Origin: MAG-121220-bin8 sp965655865
Lineage (GTDB): Bacteria > Bacteroidota > Bacteroidia > Flavobacteriales > Flavobacteriaceae
Assembly (NCBI GenBank): GCA_965655865.1
Contig: CBFHJJ010000013.1
Coordinates: 1-41,527, forward strand
Direction: 5' to 3'
DNA: 41,527 nucleotides
In this document: one piece after another, positions 26,601 through 33,543 of the stretch
Layout: each line of letters opens with the position of its first letter
How positions within the stretch are numbered: position 1 is the first letter of the stretch
Notes under the pieces: generated by a model
Told to the model about the DNA's origin: nothing
Database searches by the model: none
What the model saw: the letters and a program-made list of their open reading frames with translations, nothing else
Made by a program: the position numbers and the translations under genes

Positions 26601-26795
26601 TGAGGCATTTATTGAGTAATTACCGTCAAAGTCTGTTGTAACACCGTTAGATGTTCCAGCAACAAGGACTGTTGCACCAGGAAGAGGTACACCTGAGCTG
26701 TCAGAAACAGTTCCGGTTACACTCGTCTGAGCTAAACCCCATTGAAACATTATCATAAATGATAACGCTAAAAACTTTTTTAAATTTGTTTTCAT
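23667..26795 (-). CDS. SusC/RagA-family TonB-dependent outer-membrane transporter
   Basis: This is the barrel of a SusCD uptake complex, energised by TonB. The 1042 residues begin with a signal peptide (cleavage near LAQ at 21-23), then a carboxypeptidase-regulatory-like domain (about 24-96, with SGVPLPGATV and GYV), a TonB-box-like EEVVVTALG at 101-109 and a plug domain to about 225, containing LYVVDGIK and ISVLKGAAATALYG. The barrel ends in a terminal Phe. It is the first gene of a two-gene unit ending at the terminator near 22190. The imported substrate is unknown. Confidence 0.95.
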   Translation of the reverse strand: MKTNLKKFLALSFMIMFQWGLAQTSVTGTVSDSSGVPLPGATVLVAGTSNGVTTDFDGNYSINASQGDVLSVSYVGYVTQNVTVGASATVNVTLAADNALEEVVVTALGITRDKKSLGFAQQTVSGETLAESKQVDLNVALTGKIAGVQMIGGSSSTFDNGFLRLRGESDVLYVVDGIKVYAMSDINTDNIASISVLKGAAATALYGADAKSGVIVITSKKAKVGESSFTIDHSTSVSSVSILPNYQNEYGGGYDQEWDVFTYNPATDPASFASFTGHYTPYYGADESWGPKLDGTLVRHWDSWIPNHPNFGEQRAWNPNPNNVKNFYESGIENSTSLAFASGTEKTQVRGSLRLINETLPFPNTARNQIDASVNGSVQITDNLSAYSSLNYQIRKTENFPVNGYGGLGANFNQWFQRQIDMDRMRDNYFFEGKYYTWNRVSARNATPKYWDSPYFDFYGDRTEQRKNTMFGNFGLNLDINDNLSAQVEARNRFNTYESNGRTGWGGIDTPSYRESSSRYSENELQATLAYTEDFGDFDVDALLGYQATQRRNHSTSASSAGGLTVPEFYSIATSKDRPNYSTSLNTSKQLATFSQVSVGYNSMAYLEASYRFDWGSTANAEANRIETWGLSGSFILDKLINNKNVSFAKLRAGYSEAPVFPGVYATSSVYNVGTAHSGNPIFRVPNTQSNPYLLGGTRSELEFGAEFSFFNNKVGLDLTVYERTDKDLPISIPVTGATGYSGLAVNSGQQSAKGVEVTLNLVPVQTEDLRWDISLNYAQNKKYVDALAEGIERRVLDSWMSWGGLQTQEVVGEEWGLIVGRKKARDANGTQIVTESGRATFETNQVLGNLLPDFTGGLTSSLAYKNWDFNFGIDFQSGGRFFSTSNMFSYYSGLHEDTVGLNAKGNPKRDSVADGGGVNVVGVTADGTPVDTYQSASFHYYQHYFGNNHENWLYDASYVKLRSMRIGYNFPTDLIENTPFEAINVSLIGNNLLLLYSNIPEGGLDPSEIEGSGSIASGYRNVEGGQLPPSRTFGLNVSLKF

Positions 26796-26821
26796 ATTTT
26801 GTTTAATTATTATTTGATCTG

Positions 26822-26852
26822 CAAAAATGTTAATAAAAAGTTAATAAAACAA
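26822..26852 (-). promoter_or_regulatory. Candidate susC promoter
   Basis: On the minus strand a TTG (26852-26850) is followed after 20 bases by CATTTTTG (26829-26822), a one-mismatch version of the TAnnTTTG -7 box. It lies 27 bases before the susC ATG. Both boxes are imperfect. Confidence 0.3.
26829..26849. repeat. Pair of 10-base direct repeats in the susC promoter spacer
   Basis: GTTAATAAAA occurs at 26829-26838 and again at 26840-26849, an 11-base period, close to one helical turn. The copies fill the gap between the candidate -33 and -7 boxes of susC. This could be a regulator site or chance in AT-rich DNA. Confidence 0.45.
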
Positions 26853-27170
26853 CTATAAATCATAAAATGTCTAAATCTTAAAGTATTCTTACTGATTTTG
26901 ACAAAATCTTAAATTATTCGTAATTTTTATGTCTATTTTTTATTAATATGATTAAAAAATATCTTCACTAATATTGATTTTTGTTTAATTTATAAGTCTA
27001 TAAAATATAACTCTACTCTGTTGTTAAAAATCTAACTTTTTTATTTTTTTTGTTAAATTTTTACAATTTTTAATGTTTTAAAACACAGCCCCTTAACGCC
27101 ATTTTTATTATTATATATATTATTTAAAAATTAAAAATTCTATCATTTCCATTATTTTTTATTCATAAGG

Positions 27171-27201
27171 TTTGATTAATTGTAAAATTAAATTACATTT
27201 G
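27171..27201 (+). promoter_or_regulatory. Promoter of the str-S10-spc ribosomal cluster
   Basis: TTTG at 27171-27174 and TACATTTG at 27194-27201 are separated by 19 bases, an exact match to the Bacteroidota -33/-7 pattern (TTTG, 17-23 bases, TAnnTTTG). The -7 box ends 32 bases before the rpsL ATG. This is the best promoter in the window and probably drives much of the downstream cluster. Confidence 0.7.
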
Positions 27202-27233
27202 CACGCCCAAATAAGGGAAAATAAAGATAAAAT

Positions 27234-27608
27234 ATGCCTACAATATCGCAGTTAGTTAGAAAAGGAAGAACTAAGATTACTAAAAAAAGTAAATCTGCTG
27301 CTTTAGTTTCTTGTCCTCAAAAAAGAGGAGTTTGTACTAGAGTTTATACAACTACACCTAAAAAACCTAACTCAGCAATGAGAAAAGTTGCTAGGGTTAG
27401 ATTAACAAATGGAACAGAAATTAATGCTTACATCCCAGGTGAAGGACATAATTTACAAGAACATTCAATCGTACTTGTAAGAGGAGGTAGAGTTAAAGAC
27501 CTTCCTGGTGTTAGATACCATATTGTAAGAGGTGCTTTAGATACTGCTGGTGTTGAGGGAAGATTACAAAGAAGATCAAAATACGGGGCTAAGCGTCCAA
27601 AGAAATAA
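27234..27608 (+). CDS. rpsL: 30S ribosomal protein S12
   Basis: S12 lies at the decoding centre and controls accuracy. The 124-residue product is normal for Bacteroidota. The loop KKPNSAMRK (43-51) and the VKDLPGVRYH segment (87-96) are intact, with lysines at the positions where changes give streptomycin resistance, so it looks wild type. It is the first gene of the cluster, 32 bases after a good promoter. A 52-base gap with an inverted repeat separates it from rpsG. Confidence 0.98.
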   Translation: MPTISQLVRKGRTKITKKSKSAALVSCPQKRGVCTRVYTTTPKKPNSAMRKVARVRLTNGTEINAYIPGEGHNLQEHSIVLVRGGRVKDLPGVRYHIVRGALDTAGVEGRLQRRSKYGAKRPKK

Positions 27609-27624
27609 TATATTAATTGATGAC

Positions 27625-27641
27625 GTTCATATTATATGAAC
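27625..27641 (+). promoter_or_regulatory. Inverted repeat between rpsL and rpsG
   Basis: GTTCATATTATATGAAC is a perfect inverted repeat with eight-base arms around one T. In RNA it would fold as a six-pair stem with a five-base loop about 19 bases before the rpsG ATG. There is no T run, so it is not a terminator. In E. coli S7 represses translation by binding the rpsL-rpsG spacer; a similar role here is a guess from position. Confidence 0.5.
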
Positions 27642-27660
27642 CTCTCTAAAACTAAAATAA

Positions 27661-28137
27661 ATGAGAAAAAGTAAGGCAAAGAAAAGACCGTTACTACCAG
27701 ATTCAAGGTTTAACGATCAATTAGTAACTAGATTTGTCAATAATTTAATGTGGAGTGGTAAAAAGTCCACCGCATTCAAGCTTTTTTATGATGCAATTGA
27801 CATCATTGAAGAAAAAAAACAAAACGACGAAAAAACTGCCCTTCAAGTTTGGAAGGACGGTTTGTCAAATGTAATGCCACACGTTGAAGTTAGAAGTAGA
27901 AGAGTAGGTGGTGCAACTTTCCAAATTCCAATGCCGATACGTCCTGATAGAAAAATTTCTATGGCTATGAAATGGATGATTTCATATGCAAGAAAGAGAA
28001 ATGAAAAATCTATGGCATTAAAATTAGCTTCAGAAATTTTAGCTGCTGAAAAAGAGGAAGGAGCCTCTGTTAAAAAGAAAGTTGATGTTCATAAAATGGC
28101 AGAAGCTAATAAAGCATTTTCACACTTTAGATTTTAA
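27661..28137 (+). CDS. rpsG: 30S ribosomal protein S7
   Basis: S7 starts assembly of the 30S head by binding the 3' domain of 16S rRNA. The 158-residue protein has the basic N-terminus MRKSKAKKRP and the characteristic VRSRRVGGATFQIP near residues 79-92, followed by RKISMAMKW. It lies 52 bases after rpsL, the widest gap in the cluster, and six bases before fusA. Confidence 0.98.
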   Translation: MRKSKAKKRPLLPDSRFNDQLVTRFVNNLMWSGKKSTAFKLFYDAIDIIEEKKQNDEKTALQVWKDGLSNVMPHVEVRSRRVGGATFQIPMPIRPDRKISMAMKWMISYARKRNEKSMALKLASEILAAEKEEGASVKKKVDVHKMAEANKAFSHFRF

Positions 28138-28143
28138 TATAAA

Positions 28144-30270
28144 ATGGCAAGAGATTTAAAATTCACTCGTAATATAGGTATTGCTGCTCACATTGATGCA
28201 GGAAAAACTACTACAACTGAACGTATATTATTTTATACTGGAGTTAGTCATAAGATTGGTGAAGTTCATGATGGTGCAGCTACTATGGACTGGATGGAGC
28301 AAGAACAAGAAAGAGGAATTACAATTACATCTGCAGCTACAACATGTACATGGAATTTCCCAACAAATCAAGGACAAAAAATTACTGAATCTAAACCATA
28401 TCATTTCAATATTATTGACACACCAGGTCACGTTGATTTTACTGTTGAAGTTAATAGATCACTTAGAGTTTTAGATGGTTTAGTATTTTTATTTAGTGCA
28501 GTTGATGGTGTTGAACCTCAATCTGAAACTAACTGGAGATTAGCAGATAATTATAAAGTTCCTCGTATGGGCTTTGTTAATAAAATGGACAGACAAGGTT
28601 CTGATTTCTTAAATGTTTGTAAGCAGATCAAAACTATGTTAAAGTCTAATGCAGTTCCTATTGTTCTTCCAATTGGTGAAGAAGATAATTTCAAAGGGAT
28701 TGTTGATTTAGTTAAGAACCAAGCGATCGTATGGCATGAAGATAAAATGGGAGCAACATTTGATGTTGTTGATATTCCTGAAGAAATGAAAGACGAAGTT
28801 CATGAATATAGAGCGAATCTTATTGAAGCAGTAGCTGAATATGATGATGCTTTATTAGAGAAGTTTTTTGATGACCCAGAATCTATTTCTGAAGACGAAG
28901 TACATGAAGCTTTAAGAAAAGCTACTCAAGATATGAGTATTATTCCAATGATTTGTGGTTCTGCTTTTAAAAACAAAGGTGTTCAATTTCTTTTAGATGC
29001 TGTTTGTAGATATTTGCCTTCTCCTTTAGATAAAGATGCAATTATTGGTACAGATCCAGATAAAGATATTGAGATCGAAAGAAAACCATCAGTTTCTGAA
29101 CCCTTTTCTGCTTTAGCTTTCAAGATTGCAACCGACCCTTTTGTTGGACGCCTTGCATTTTTTAGAGTTTATTCTGGAAGATTAGATGCAGGTTCTTACA
29201 TATTAAATAACAGATCTGGAAATAAGGAAAGAATTTCAAGAATTTTCCAGATGCATGCTGATAAACAAAACTCTATTCCATTTATTGAGGCTGGAGATAT
29301 CGGTGCTGCCGTTGGTTTTAAAGATATAAAAACAGGTGATACATTAACATCAGAGAAACATCCTATTATTTTAGAAAGTATGGATTTTCCAGATCCAGTT
29401 ATTGGTATTGCTGTTGAGCCAAAAACTAAAGCTGACGTTGATAAGTTAGGTATGGCACTTGGTAAATTAGCTGAAGAAGATCCTACTTTTCAAGTAAAAA
29501 CGGATGAAGCTTCTGGACAAACAATTATTTCAGGAATGGGTGAGCTTCACTTAGACATTCTTGTTGATAGATTAAGAAGAGAATTTAAAGTAGAGGTTAA
29601 TCAAGGTCAACCTCAAGTTGAATATAAAGAAGCAATTACAGCTCTTGCTGATCACAGAGAAATTTATAAAAAACAATCTGGTGGTAGAGGTAAGTTTGCT
29701 GATATTTCATTTACAATGGAACCTGCAGAAGAAGGTAAAACAGGATTAGAATTCATTAACAAAATTAAAGGTGGTAATATTCCTAGAGAATTTATTCCAT
29801 CTGTTGAGAAAGGTTTTAAAGAGGCGATGAAGAATGGTCCTTTAGCCGGTTTTGAAATGGATGCAATGAAAGTAACTCTAAATGATGGGTCTTTTCATGC
29901 TGTTGATTCTGATTCATTGTCATTTGAATTAGCTGCTAAAATTGGATACAAGAGCGCTGCTAAGTCTGCTAAATCTGTGATAATGGAGCCAATTATGAAA
30001 TTGGAAGTTTTAACACCTGAAGAAAATATGGGTGATGTTGTTGGAGATTTAAATAGAAGACGTGGTCAAGTTAATAATATGGATGATAGAGCTGGATCTA
30101 AAGTTGTAAAAGCCAATGTTCCTCTTTCAGAAATGTTTGGTTATGTAACAGCACTTAGAACCCTTAGTTCAGGTCGTGCTACATCAACAATGGAATTTGA
30201 TCATTACGCTGCAACCCCTGCAAATGTTTCTGCAGAGGTTATAAAATCAATTAAAGGAGATAACGAATAA
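28144..30270 (+). CDS. fusA: Translation elongation factor G
   Basis: EF-G is the GTPase that drives translocation and, with RRF, ribosome recycling. The 708 residues contain G1 AHIDAGKT (15-22), the switch I end RGITITSAATT (58-68), G3 DTPGH (92-96) and G4 NKMD (146-149), then domains II to V through the C-terminal TSTMEFDHYAATPANV. It sits six bases after rpsG and ten before rpsJ; tuf does not follow, which is normal in this phylum. Confidence 0.98.
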   Translation: MARDLKFTRNIGIAAHIDAGKTTTTERILFYTGVSHKIGEVHDGAATMDWMEQEQERGITITSAATTCTWNFPTNQGQKITESKPYHFNIIDTPGHVDFTVEVNRSLRVLDGLVFLFSAVDGVEPQSETNWRLADNYKVPRMGFVNKMDRQGSDFLNVCKQIKTMLKSNAVPIVLPIGEEDNFKGIVDLVKNQAIVWHEDKMGATFDVVDIPEEMKDEVHEYRANLIEAVAEYDDALLEKFFDDPESISEDEVHEALRKATQDMSIIPMICGSAFKNKGVQFLLDAVCRYLPSPLDKDAIIGTDPDKDIEIERKPSVSEPFSALAFKIATDPFVGRLAFFRVYSGRLDAGSYILNNRSGNKERISRIFQMHADKQNSIPFIEAGDIGAAVGFKDIKTGDTLTSEKHPIILESMDFPDPVIGIAVEPKTKADVDKLGMALGKLAEEDPTFQVKTDEASGQTIISGMGELHLDILVDRLRREFKVEVNQGQPQVEYKEAITALADHREIYKKQSGGRGKFADISFTMEPAEEGKTGLEFINKIKGGNIPREFIPSVEKGFKEAMKNGPLAGFEMDAMKVTLNDGSFHAVDSDSLSFELAAKIGYKSAAKSAKSVIMEPIMKLEVLTPEENMGDVVGDLNRRRGQVNNMDDRAGSKVVKANVPLSEMFGYVTALRTLSSGRATSTMEFDHYAATPANVSAEVIKSIKGDNE

Positions 30271-30280
30271 TACCAATATA

Positions 30281-30586
30281 ATGAGTCAAAAAATTAGAAT
30301 AAAATTAAAATCATACGACTTCAATTTGGTTGATAAGTCTGCTGAGAAAATAGTAAAGACTGTCAAGACTACTGGGGCTATCGTAACTGGACCGATTCCG
30401 TTACCAACACACAAAAAAATATTTACTGTGTTAAGATCACCTCACGTGAACAAGAAATCAAGAGAGCAGTTTCAATTATCTTCTTACAAAAGATTATTAG
30501 ATATATACAGTTCTTCATCTAAAACAATAGACGCTTTAATGAAGTTAGAACTTCCAAGTGGAGTTGAAGTTGAAATTAAAGTTTAA
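30281..30586 (+). CDS. rpsJ: 30S ribosomal protein S10
   Basis: S10 is a 30S head protein that also acts as NusE in antitermination. The 101-residue product has the usual KIRIKLKSYD start, the GPIPLPTHKKIFTVLRSPHVNKKSREQF loop region (central third) and ends in a VEVEIKV strand. It opens the S10 section of the cluster, ten bases after fusA, with no visible separate promoter. Confidence 0.98.
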   Translation: MSQKIRIKLKSYDFNLVDKSAEKIVKTVKTTGAIVTGPIPLPTHKKIFTVLRSPHVNKKSREQFQLSSYKRLLDIYSSSSKTIDALMKLELPSGVEVEIKV

Positions 30587-30604
30587 TTAAAAAATATATA
30601 ACAA

Positions 30605-31321
30605 ATGTCCGGGTTGATAGGAAAAAAAATAGGAATGACTAGCATATTTGATGATAAAGGGAAGAATATCCCTTGTACTGTCATTCAAGCTGGTCCTTGT
30701 GTTGTTACTCAAATTAAATCTAATGAGGTTGATGGTTATTCAGCAGTTCAGTTAGGTTTTAATGATAAAAGTGATAAGCATTCAAATAAATCTGAAGCTG
30801 GTCATTTTTCGAAATCTAAAACTTCTGCTAAATATAAATTAGTTGAGTTCCAAAATTTTGATAGTGATTTAAATCTTGGTGATTCAGTTTCTGTTGATCA
30901 TTTTACTGAAGGTGAATTTGTTGATGTTTCTGGAAATTCAAAGGGAAAAGGTTTTCAGGGTGTTGTAAAAAGACATGGTTTTGCTGGTGTTGGCCAAGCA
31001 ACTCACGGTCAACACAACAGATTAAGAGCACCTGGTTCAATTGGTGCAGCATCTTATCCTGCAAGAGTTTTTAAAGGAATGAGAATGGCCGGTAGAATGG
31101 GAAATGAAAAAGTTACAGTTCAAAATCTTAAGGTTTTAAAGGTGGTTTCTGACAAGAATNNNNNNNNNNNNNNNNNNNNNNNNNNNNNNNNNNNNNNNNN
31201 NNNNNNNNNNNNNNNNNNNNNNNNNNNNNNNNNNNNNNNNNNNNNNNNNNNNNNNNACCTACTTGTTTTAAAAGGATGTGTTCCTGGACATAAAAACTCT
31301 TACGTAATAATTAGAAAATAA
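30605..31321 (+). CDS. rplC: 50S ribosomal protein L3, interrupted by an assembly gap
   Basis: L3 is an early-assembly 23S-binding protein with an extension near the peptidyl transferase centre. The frame holds 185 residues (MSGLIGKKIGMTSIF to VVSDKN), then 97 N, then LLVLKGCVPGHKNSYVIIRK. Removing the N and joining the ends at one shared Asn codon gives 205 residues, the usual flavobacterial length, with the expected KN-LLV junction. So I think nothing is missing and the spacer is artificial. The HGQHNRLRAPGSIG region (about 136-149) is intact. The stop overlaps rplD as TAATG. Confidence 0.93.
   Translation: MSGLIGKKIGMTSIFDDKGKNIPCTVIQAGPCVVTQIKSNEVDGYSAVQLGFNDKSDKHSNKSEAGHFSKSKTSAKYKLVEFQNFDSDLNLGDSVSVDHFTEGEFVDVSGNSKGKGFQGVVKRHGFAGVGQATHGQHNRLRAPGSIGAASYPARVFKGMRMAGRMGNEKVTVQNLKVLKVVSDKNXXXXXXXXXXXXXXXXXXXXXXXXXXXXXXXXXLLVLKGCVPGHKNSYVIIRK
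31160..31256. other. Assembly gap (97 N) in rplC
   Basis: The left contig ends with an AAT codon and the right begins with the last two bases of what should be AAC for the same Asn. Protein length and family continuity argue that the true gap is zero or slightly negative. Confidence 0.85.
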
Positions 31322-31947
31322 TGAAACTATCTGTATTAAATATAAAAGGTAAAGATACTGGGAGGTCTGTTGAGCTTTCAAAATCTATTTTTGAAGTTAC
31401 GCCTAATGATCACGCTGTTTATCTTGATGTTAAAAGGTTTTTAGCTAATAATCGTCAGGGTACTAACAAAACTAAAGAAAGAGCTGAGATTACAGGTAGT
31501 ACAAGGAAAATTAAAAAACAAAAAGGTACTGGTACTGCTAGAGCTGGTAGTATAAAAAATCCACTTTTTCGAGGTGGGGGTACAATTTTTGGACCTCGAG
31601 TAAGATCATATTCTCAAAAACTTAATAAAAATGTTAAGAGATTAGCTAGAAGATCTGCTTTAAGTTTAAAATTAAAGGCTAAAGCTATTTCTGTTGTGGA
31701 AGATTTTGATTTTGATTCCCCTAAAACTAAATCATTTAGTGATGTCGTTAGTGCACTTGGTTTAAACGACAAGAAATCATTGTTTGTTTTAGGTGGAGTT
31801 AACAAGAACGTTTATTTGTCTGCAAGAAATTTAGAACGCAGTAGTGTAGTGACTAATTCAGAAATTAGTACTTACAGTATAATGAATGCACAACATTTAG
31901 TTTTTTTAGAAAGCTCTTTAGAACAAATTGAATCAAATTTAAGTTAG
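31321..31947 (+). CDS. rplD: 50S ribosomal protein L4
   Basis: L4 binds domain I of 23S rRNA, lines the exit tunnel and in enteric bacteria represses the S10 operon. The 208-residue protein carries the extended tunnel loop around KKQKGTGTARAGSIKNPLFRGGG (positions about 63-86). Its ATG overlaps the rplC stop by one base, and rplW follows after one base. No S10-type attenuator leader is visible in this genome segment. Confidence 0.97.
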   Translation: MKLSVLNIKGKDTGRSVELSKSIFEVTPNDHAVYLDVKRFLANNRQGTNKTKERAEITGSTRKIKKQKGTGTARAGSIKNPLFRGGGTIFGPRVRSYSQKLNKNVKRLARRSALSLKLKAKAISVVEDFDFDSPKTKSFSDVVSALGLNDKKSLFVLGGVNKNVYLSARNLERSSVVTNSEISTYSIMNAQHLVFLESSLEQIESNLS

Positions 31948-31948
31948 T

Positions 31949-32239
31949 ATGAATATTTTACTTAAACCAGTTATTACAGAAAAAGCTACAGCTGATAGTG
32001 AGCTTAAAAATAGATTTACTTTTTTAGTTGATACTAATGCTAACAAAGTACAAATTAAAAAAGCTGTTGAAGAAACTTATGGTGTTTCTGTAGATAAAGT
32101 TAGAACCATGAGATATGGTGCGGAAAGAAAAACAAGATATACCAAAACAGGTATACAACGAGGAAAATCTGTTACTACAAAAAAAGCTGTGGTACAAATT
32201 TCTGAAGGAGATACAATAGATTTTTATAATAAACTTTAA
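31949..32239 (+). CDS. rplW: 50S ribosomal protein L23
   Basis: L23 sits at the tunnel exit and docks trigger factor and SRP. The 96-residue product opens with ILLKPVITEKAT and has the FLVDTNANKVQIKKAVEE segment typical of the family. It is one base from rplD and twelve from rplB. Confidence 0.97.
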   Translation: MNILLKPVITEKATADSELKNRFTFLVDTNANKVQIKKAVEETYGVSVDKVRTMRYGAERKTRYTKTGIQRGKSVTTKKAVVQISEGDTIDFYNKL

Positions 32240-32251
32240 AAATAATAGATA

Positions 32252-33076
32252 ATGTCAGTTAAAGCGCTAAAGCCGATCACACCTGGACAAAGAGGAAGAG
32301 TTGTTAATGGATTCGATGCTATTACAACAGATAAGCCTGAGAAAAGCTTACTTGCTCCAAAAAAACGTTCTGGTGGTAGAAATAGTCAGGGTAAAATGAC
32401 TATGAGATACATTGGTGGTGGTCACAAAAAGAGATATAGAATCATTGATTTTAAAAGAAATAGATTTGATGATGTTTCTGAAGTTATGTCAATTGAATAT
32501 GATCCAAACAGATCTGCTTTTATTGCGTTAACAAAATTTAGCGATAATGAAAAAAGATACATTGTTGCACTAAAAGGTTTAAAAGTAGGAGATAAGATTG
32601 TTTCTGGATCAAAAAAATCACCTGATGTAGGTAATTGTATGCCTCTTTTAGATATCCCATTAGGTACTATTATTTCTTGTATTGAAATGAGACCCGGTAA
32701 AGGAGCTGCTATAGCTAGAAGTGCAGGTTCATTTGCACAACTTATGGCTAAAGATGGTAAGTTCGTTACTGTTAAAATGCCCTCTGGTGAAACAAGATTA
32801 ATTTTATCATCTTGTTACGCAACTATTGGTTCAGTATCCAATTCAGATCATCAATTGACAGTATTCGGAAAAGCTGGTTCAAAACGTTGGTTGGGTAGAA
32901 GACCTAGAACTCGTCCTGTAGCTATGAATCCAGTTGATCATCCAATGGGTGGTGGTGAAGGTAGAGCTTCTGGTGGTCATCCTAGATCTAAGAATGGAAT
33001 TCCAGCTAAAGGGTTTAGAACACGAGATAAGAAAAAAGCTAGCAATAAATATATAATCGAAAGAAAAAAGAAATAA
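32252..33076 (+). CDS. rplB: 50S ribosomal protein L2
   Basis: L2 is a core 23S-binding protein needed for subunit joining and peptidyl transfer. The 274 residues include GGGHKKRYRIIDFKR (residues near 53-67) and the C-terminal MNPVDHPMGGGEGRA (about 226-240) with the conserved His important for peptidyl transfer. Its stop is directly followed by the rpsS ATG. Confidence 0.98.
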   Translation: MSVKALKPITPGQRGRVVNGFDAITTDKPEKSLLAPKKRSGGRNSQGKMTMRYIGGGHKKRYRIIDFKRNRFDDVSEVMSIEYDPNRSAFIALTKFSDNEKRYIVALKGLKVGDKIVSGSKKSPDVGNCMPLLDIPLGTIISCIEMRPGKGAAIARSAGSFAQLMAKDGKFVTVKMPSGETRLILSSCYATIGSVSNSDHQLTVFGKAGSKRWLGRRPRTRPVAMNPVDHPMGGGEGRASGGHPRSKNGIPAKGFRTRDKKKASNKYIIERKKK

Positions 33077-33532
33077 ATGGCACGTTCACTTAAGAAAGGA
33101 CCTTATGTCCATCATAGTTTAATTAAAAAAGTTCAAAGAAATTTGGACTCAAAGAAAAAAGCTGTTGTTAAAACTTGGTCAAGAGCTTCANNNNNNNNNN
33201 NNNNNNNNNNNNNNNNNNNNNNNNNNNNNNNNNNNNNNNNNNNNNNNNNNNNNNNNNNNNNNNNNNNNNNNNNNNNNNNNNNNNNNNNCCATAGTTTAAT
33301 TAAAAAAGTTCAAAGAAATTTGGACTCAAAGAAAAAAGCTGTTGTTAAAACTTGGTCAAGAGCTTCAATGATTATTCCTGATTTTGTTGGTCAAACAATT
33401 GCTGTACACAATGGTCGTCAATTTGTTCCTGTATATATTACGGAAAACATGGTTGGACACAAATTAGGAGAATTTTCTCCAACTCGCTCTTTTCGTGGAC
33501 ATGCTGGAGCAAAAAATAAAGGAAAGAAATAA
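33077..33532 (+). CDS. rpsS: 30S ribosomal protein S19, interrupted by an assembly gap with duplicated ends
   Basis: S19 binds the 30S head with S13. The open frame reads 151 codons only because 98 N and a 78-base repeat have been inserted. The sequence before the gap encodes MARSLKKGPYVHHSLIKK through WSRAS, and that text recurs after the gap from the second His onward. Collapsing the repeat gives 92 residues ending AGAKNKGKK, the family length. The real gene is therefore intact and ordinary; the long version is an assembly artefact. It starts immediately after rplB. Confidence 0.93.
   Translation: MARSLKKGPYVHHSLIKKVQRNLDSKKKAVVKTWSRASXXXXXXXXXXXXXXXXXXXXXXXXXXXXXXXXXHSLIKKVQRNLDSKKKAVVKTWSRASMIIPDFVGQTIAVHNGRQFVPVYITENMVGHKLGEFSPTRSFRGHAGAKNKGKK
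33113..33367. repeat. Artefactual 78-base direct repeat flanking the rpsS gap
   Basis: Bases 33113-33190 and 33290-33367 are identical over 78 bases. The base just before differs: T at 33112, C at 33289, both within a His codon. This is what two overlapping contig ends from slightly different strains look like when a scaffolder fails to merge them. Confidence 0.92.
33191..33288. other. Assembly gap (98 N) in rpsS
   Basis: The N run lies between two copies of the same 78 bases, so it represents an overlap, not missing DNA. S19 reaches its normal 92 residues once the gap and one copy are removed. Confidence 0.92.
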
Positions 33533-33543
33533 TTTAATTTGCA

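Larger units (their letters stand above)
26796..27233. other. Longest noncoding stretch: divergent promoter region between susC and rpsL
   Basis: I see no gene, tRNA or hairpin terminator in these 438 bases. The DNA is about 80 percent or more A/T with long T and A runs. Its left end holds a candidate susC promoter with paired direct repeats, and its right end a well-formed rpsL promoter. A short GC-richer island near 27084-27100 (cagccccttaacgcc) is the only unusual composition and has no obvious partner for folding. Confidence 0.6.

Noticed and set aside
30271..30280. Missing tuf between fusA and rpsJ as evidence of deletion
   Set aside because: In Bacteroidota tuf normally lies elsewhere, and the ten-base fusA-rpsJ gap looks natural.
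30605..31321. L3 with a 33-residue insertion
   Set aside because: The insertion is entirely N; the flanks join at one codon to give the usual 205 residues.
33077..33532. An enlarged S19 of about 151 residues with an internal duplication
   Set aside because: The extra length is made of N and an exact copy of contig-end sequence; collapsing it gives the normal 92-residue protein.
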